Origin: Paenibacillus selenitireducens
GTDB taxonomy: Bacteria > Bacillota > Bacilli > Paenibacillales > Paenibacillaceae
Assembly (NCBI RefSeq): GCF_002021565.1
Contig: NZ_MSZX01000010.1
Location: forward strand, 62,027-126,026
DNA length: 64,000 bases
Direction of reading: 5' to 3'
The notes beneath the pieces were generated by a model. It was not told where the DNA came from. It did no database searches and saw only the letters and a list, made by a program, of their open reading frames with translations. Both the position numbers and the translations under genes were made by a program. Below, one piece after another: positions 62,872 through 64,000 of the stretch. Position 1 is the first letter of the stretch. Each line of letters opens with the position of its first letter.

Positions 62872-62941
62872 AAAAAGGGAAAGCTTCTCGAACCATTCCA
62901 GCGACATTGCAGTCGACTGGATGTATTCGGGATGCTTTCCC
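62872..62941 (-). terminator. Long hairpin terminator in the leader of the Tad-like operon
   Basis: Minus strand: GGGAAAGC pairs with GCTTTCCC; inside, CGAAT/GTTCG, TCCAG/CTGGA and CGAC/GTCG arms stack to a UGCAAU loop, giving about 22 base pairs, then five T residues. It stands 24 bases before the kinase-ATPase start and 32 bases after the promoter at 62973-63002, so it is inside the mRNA leader. It could also stop readthrough from the methyltransferase gene. Confidence 0.8.
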
Positions 62942-62972
62942 TATCCAATTCTTATTTCATTGCTTAGGACAC

Positions 62973-63002
62973 ATTATATATCACAACTTCCAATATTGTC
63001 CA
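62973..63002 (-). promoter_or_regulatory. Sigma-A-type promoter upstream of the Tad-like operon
   Basis: TGGACA (63002-62997), an 18-base spacer and TATAAT (62978-62973) on the minus strand. The predicted transcript starts about 120 bases before the kinase-ATPase gene and includes the terminator-like hairpin. Confidence 0.6.
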
Positions 63003-63040
63003 CACGAAAAATGTAATTCATCCAAATTTATTGAAGTGTA

Positions 63041-64000
63041 TTAATACTTAACCATATACAGCGTTATTTCATCACGGTTATGAACTAACTGTTTTAGACG
63101 ACGGACTTCCAGGTGTTCACTAAATTTCTCCGTGATATCACGAATGGTTTGCAGTGGTTTCTTATGCATCAACTTTACCGTGACAATCGCTGTACCCCCA
63201 GAACGAAGGGCATAGAGTAAATCCGCGACCAATCGTACCATTTGCATCGGGCTCCAACTCATATCACAGACCAACAGATCGAATTGAGAATCACCCAGTT
63301 TTACTTCCGAAGCGTTTTTCTTCAATATCGTCAATCTGCGATGATCAGCGAGTGACGGATGCATGGCTGCTGGATCAATAGCCGTTACTTTTAATCCACG
63401 TTCAAGCAGCAATGATGTCCATCCTCCGGGTGCCGCTCCAATGTCCAACCCTTCCTTGAAATCTGCTAAATCCAGACCAAATGCACGCTCTGCCTCTAAT
63501 AACTTAAACTTCGCCCGAGAAATTTGACCTTCTTCTCTTTGAAAACGCAAAGCGCCCCCAGACCAGTCACTTAAATTCTCGGAGGGTGTAGATAACCCTA
63601 CGTACAAGAGTTCTTTATCCATAAACACGGAAATAATCCAATCCGATCCACGTGTAACGACTTCCACACCGGCTTCAGTTAAGGTATGATCAAGCGATGC
63701 TTTAAGTTCTTGAAGATCTAGATTTGTTGCTTCCACGTTTCCCTTACGAATCTGTACTGCAACCGTCTGCCCTGGCTTTAATTCGGATTTTGTACCTAGA
63801 TACCCCTGCAATGCGCTTATTGCTTGTGAGGATTCTAAAGAAGCATAATCGACTTCCAACGCAACCGGTTGAATATGACGCAAAAAAATCAGAGGGTCTG
63901 TTTGCAGCTGCCGTTGAACTTCGATGACATCTGCCGGAAGCGTAACGACGATGACTTCATCAGGAATCAATACTGTAGCCTTAACCTGCCCGAACCGGCG
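63041..64000 (-). CDS. RlmE/RlmM-like SAM-dependent RNA 2'-O-methyltransferase, 5' end cut by the window edge
   Basis: The frame is open to the right edge (it begins RRFGQVKATVLIPDEVIVV before the first in-frame TTG at 63970), so the true start is outside the window. The last about 180 residues are an FtsJ-type methyltransferase: LDIGAAPGGWTS binds SAM, and the K-D-K-E catalytic residues are present as Lys in SRAKFKLLEAE, Asp in LVCDMSWSP, Lys in VTVKLMHK and Glu in RDEITLYM. The N-terminal part (VRQLQTDPLIFLRHIQPV) resembles a THUMP-like RNA-binding region, as in RlmM. It likely methylates 23S rRNA or a related RNA; the target is not determined. Confidence 0.85.
   Translation of the reverse strand, partial: RRFGQVKATVLIPDEVIVVTLPADVIEVQRQLQTDPLIFLRHIQPVALEVDYASLESSQAISALQGYLGTKSELKPGQTVAVQIRKGNVEATNLDLQELKASLDHTLTEAGVEVVTRGSDWIISVFMDKELLYVGLSTPSENLSDWSGGALRFQREEGQISRAKFKLLEAERAFGLDLADFKEGLDIGAAPGGWTSLLLERGLKVTAIDPAAMHPSLADHRRLTILKKNASEVKLGDSQFDLLVCDMSWSPMQMVRLVADLLYALRSGGTAIVTVKLMHKKPLQTIRDITEKFSEHLEVRRLKQLVHNRDEITLYMVKY

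Overview
The window is chromosomal DNA from a low-to-moderate GC, endospore-forming Gram-positive bacterium, most likely Paenibacillus or a close relative. The evidence is a GerA/B/C germinant-receptor operon, strong AGGAGG-type ribosome binding sites with many TTG and GTG starts, lipoproteins with Gram-positive lipoboxes, a ydaO-type c-di-AMP riboswitch, and protein sequences that resemble Paenibacillaceae homologues. No rRNA, tRNA, transposase, prophage module or CRISPR array was seen. Both ends cut a gene: a membrane protein on the left and an RlmE/RlmM-like RNA methyltransferase on the right. Most genes are on the minus strand.

Layout. 1-5.8 kb: GNAT acetyltransferase, a PCYCGCG lipoprotein, an OhrR-like regulator with a convincing operator that controls a glutathione peroxidase, a membrane-anchored metallophosphoesterase, an aminoglycoside-phosphotransferase-fold kinase and a luciferase-like oxidoreductase. 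5.9-12.8 kb: a DHA2-type efflux pump, a DUF1634 + TauE/SafE exporter pair, and the gerA-gerB-gerC-small protein germination operon. 13-24 kb: DUF3951, MOSC and Gfo/Idh/MocA proteins, a XerS-like recombinase, a phage-shock-type cluster (PspA, DUF350, DUF4178, DUF4247), pyrK-pyrD, a CE4 deacetylase, a riboswitch-controlled LysM/3D cell-wall protein, and mntH. 24-34 kb: a polar amino-acid ABC transporter with a fused binding protein and permease; a deacetylase / FG-GAP lipoprotein / response regulator / histidine kinase operon; an orphan PhnC-like ATPase divergent from an ArsR-type regulator; and a HAD hydrolase. 34-52 kb: topoisomerase III, a gltD stand-alone gene, thyA-folA, the complete pyruvate dehydrogenase operon pdhA-pdhB-pdhC-lpdA, an esterase, a LMW phosphatase, a UPF0126 membrane protein, thiN, a secreted repeat protein, an NlpC/P60 peptidase, an orphan response regulator and an ABC-F ATPase.

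52.4-62.9 kb is the most unusual region. It is a nine-gene minus-strand operon whose genes overlap or almost touch, and it encodes a Tad-like (type IVc pilus or secretion) apparatus. Its first gene joins a Hanks-type Ser/Thr kinase to a TadZ/CpaE-like P-loop ATPase. It continues with a CpaB/SAF membrane protein, two more TadZ-like proteins (one with no P-loop), a TadA/CpaF ATPase with an N-terminal membrane anchor, a single protein that seems to hold both TadB and TadC, and four pilin-like membrane-anchored proteins. A promoter followed by a very long intrinsic-terminator hairpin lies just ahead of the first gene and suggests attenuation of the operon.

All functional names come from reading motifs in the translated sequence. 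No database search was run. Start codons were chosen from visible ribosome binding sites and often differ from the longest open frame.
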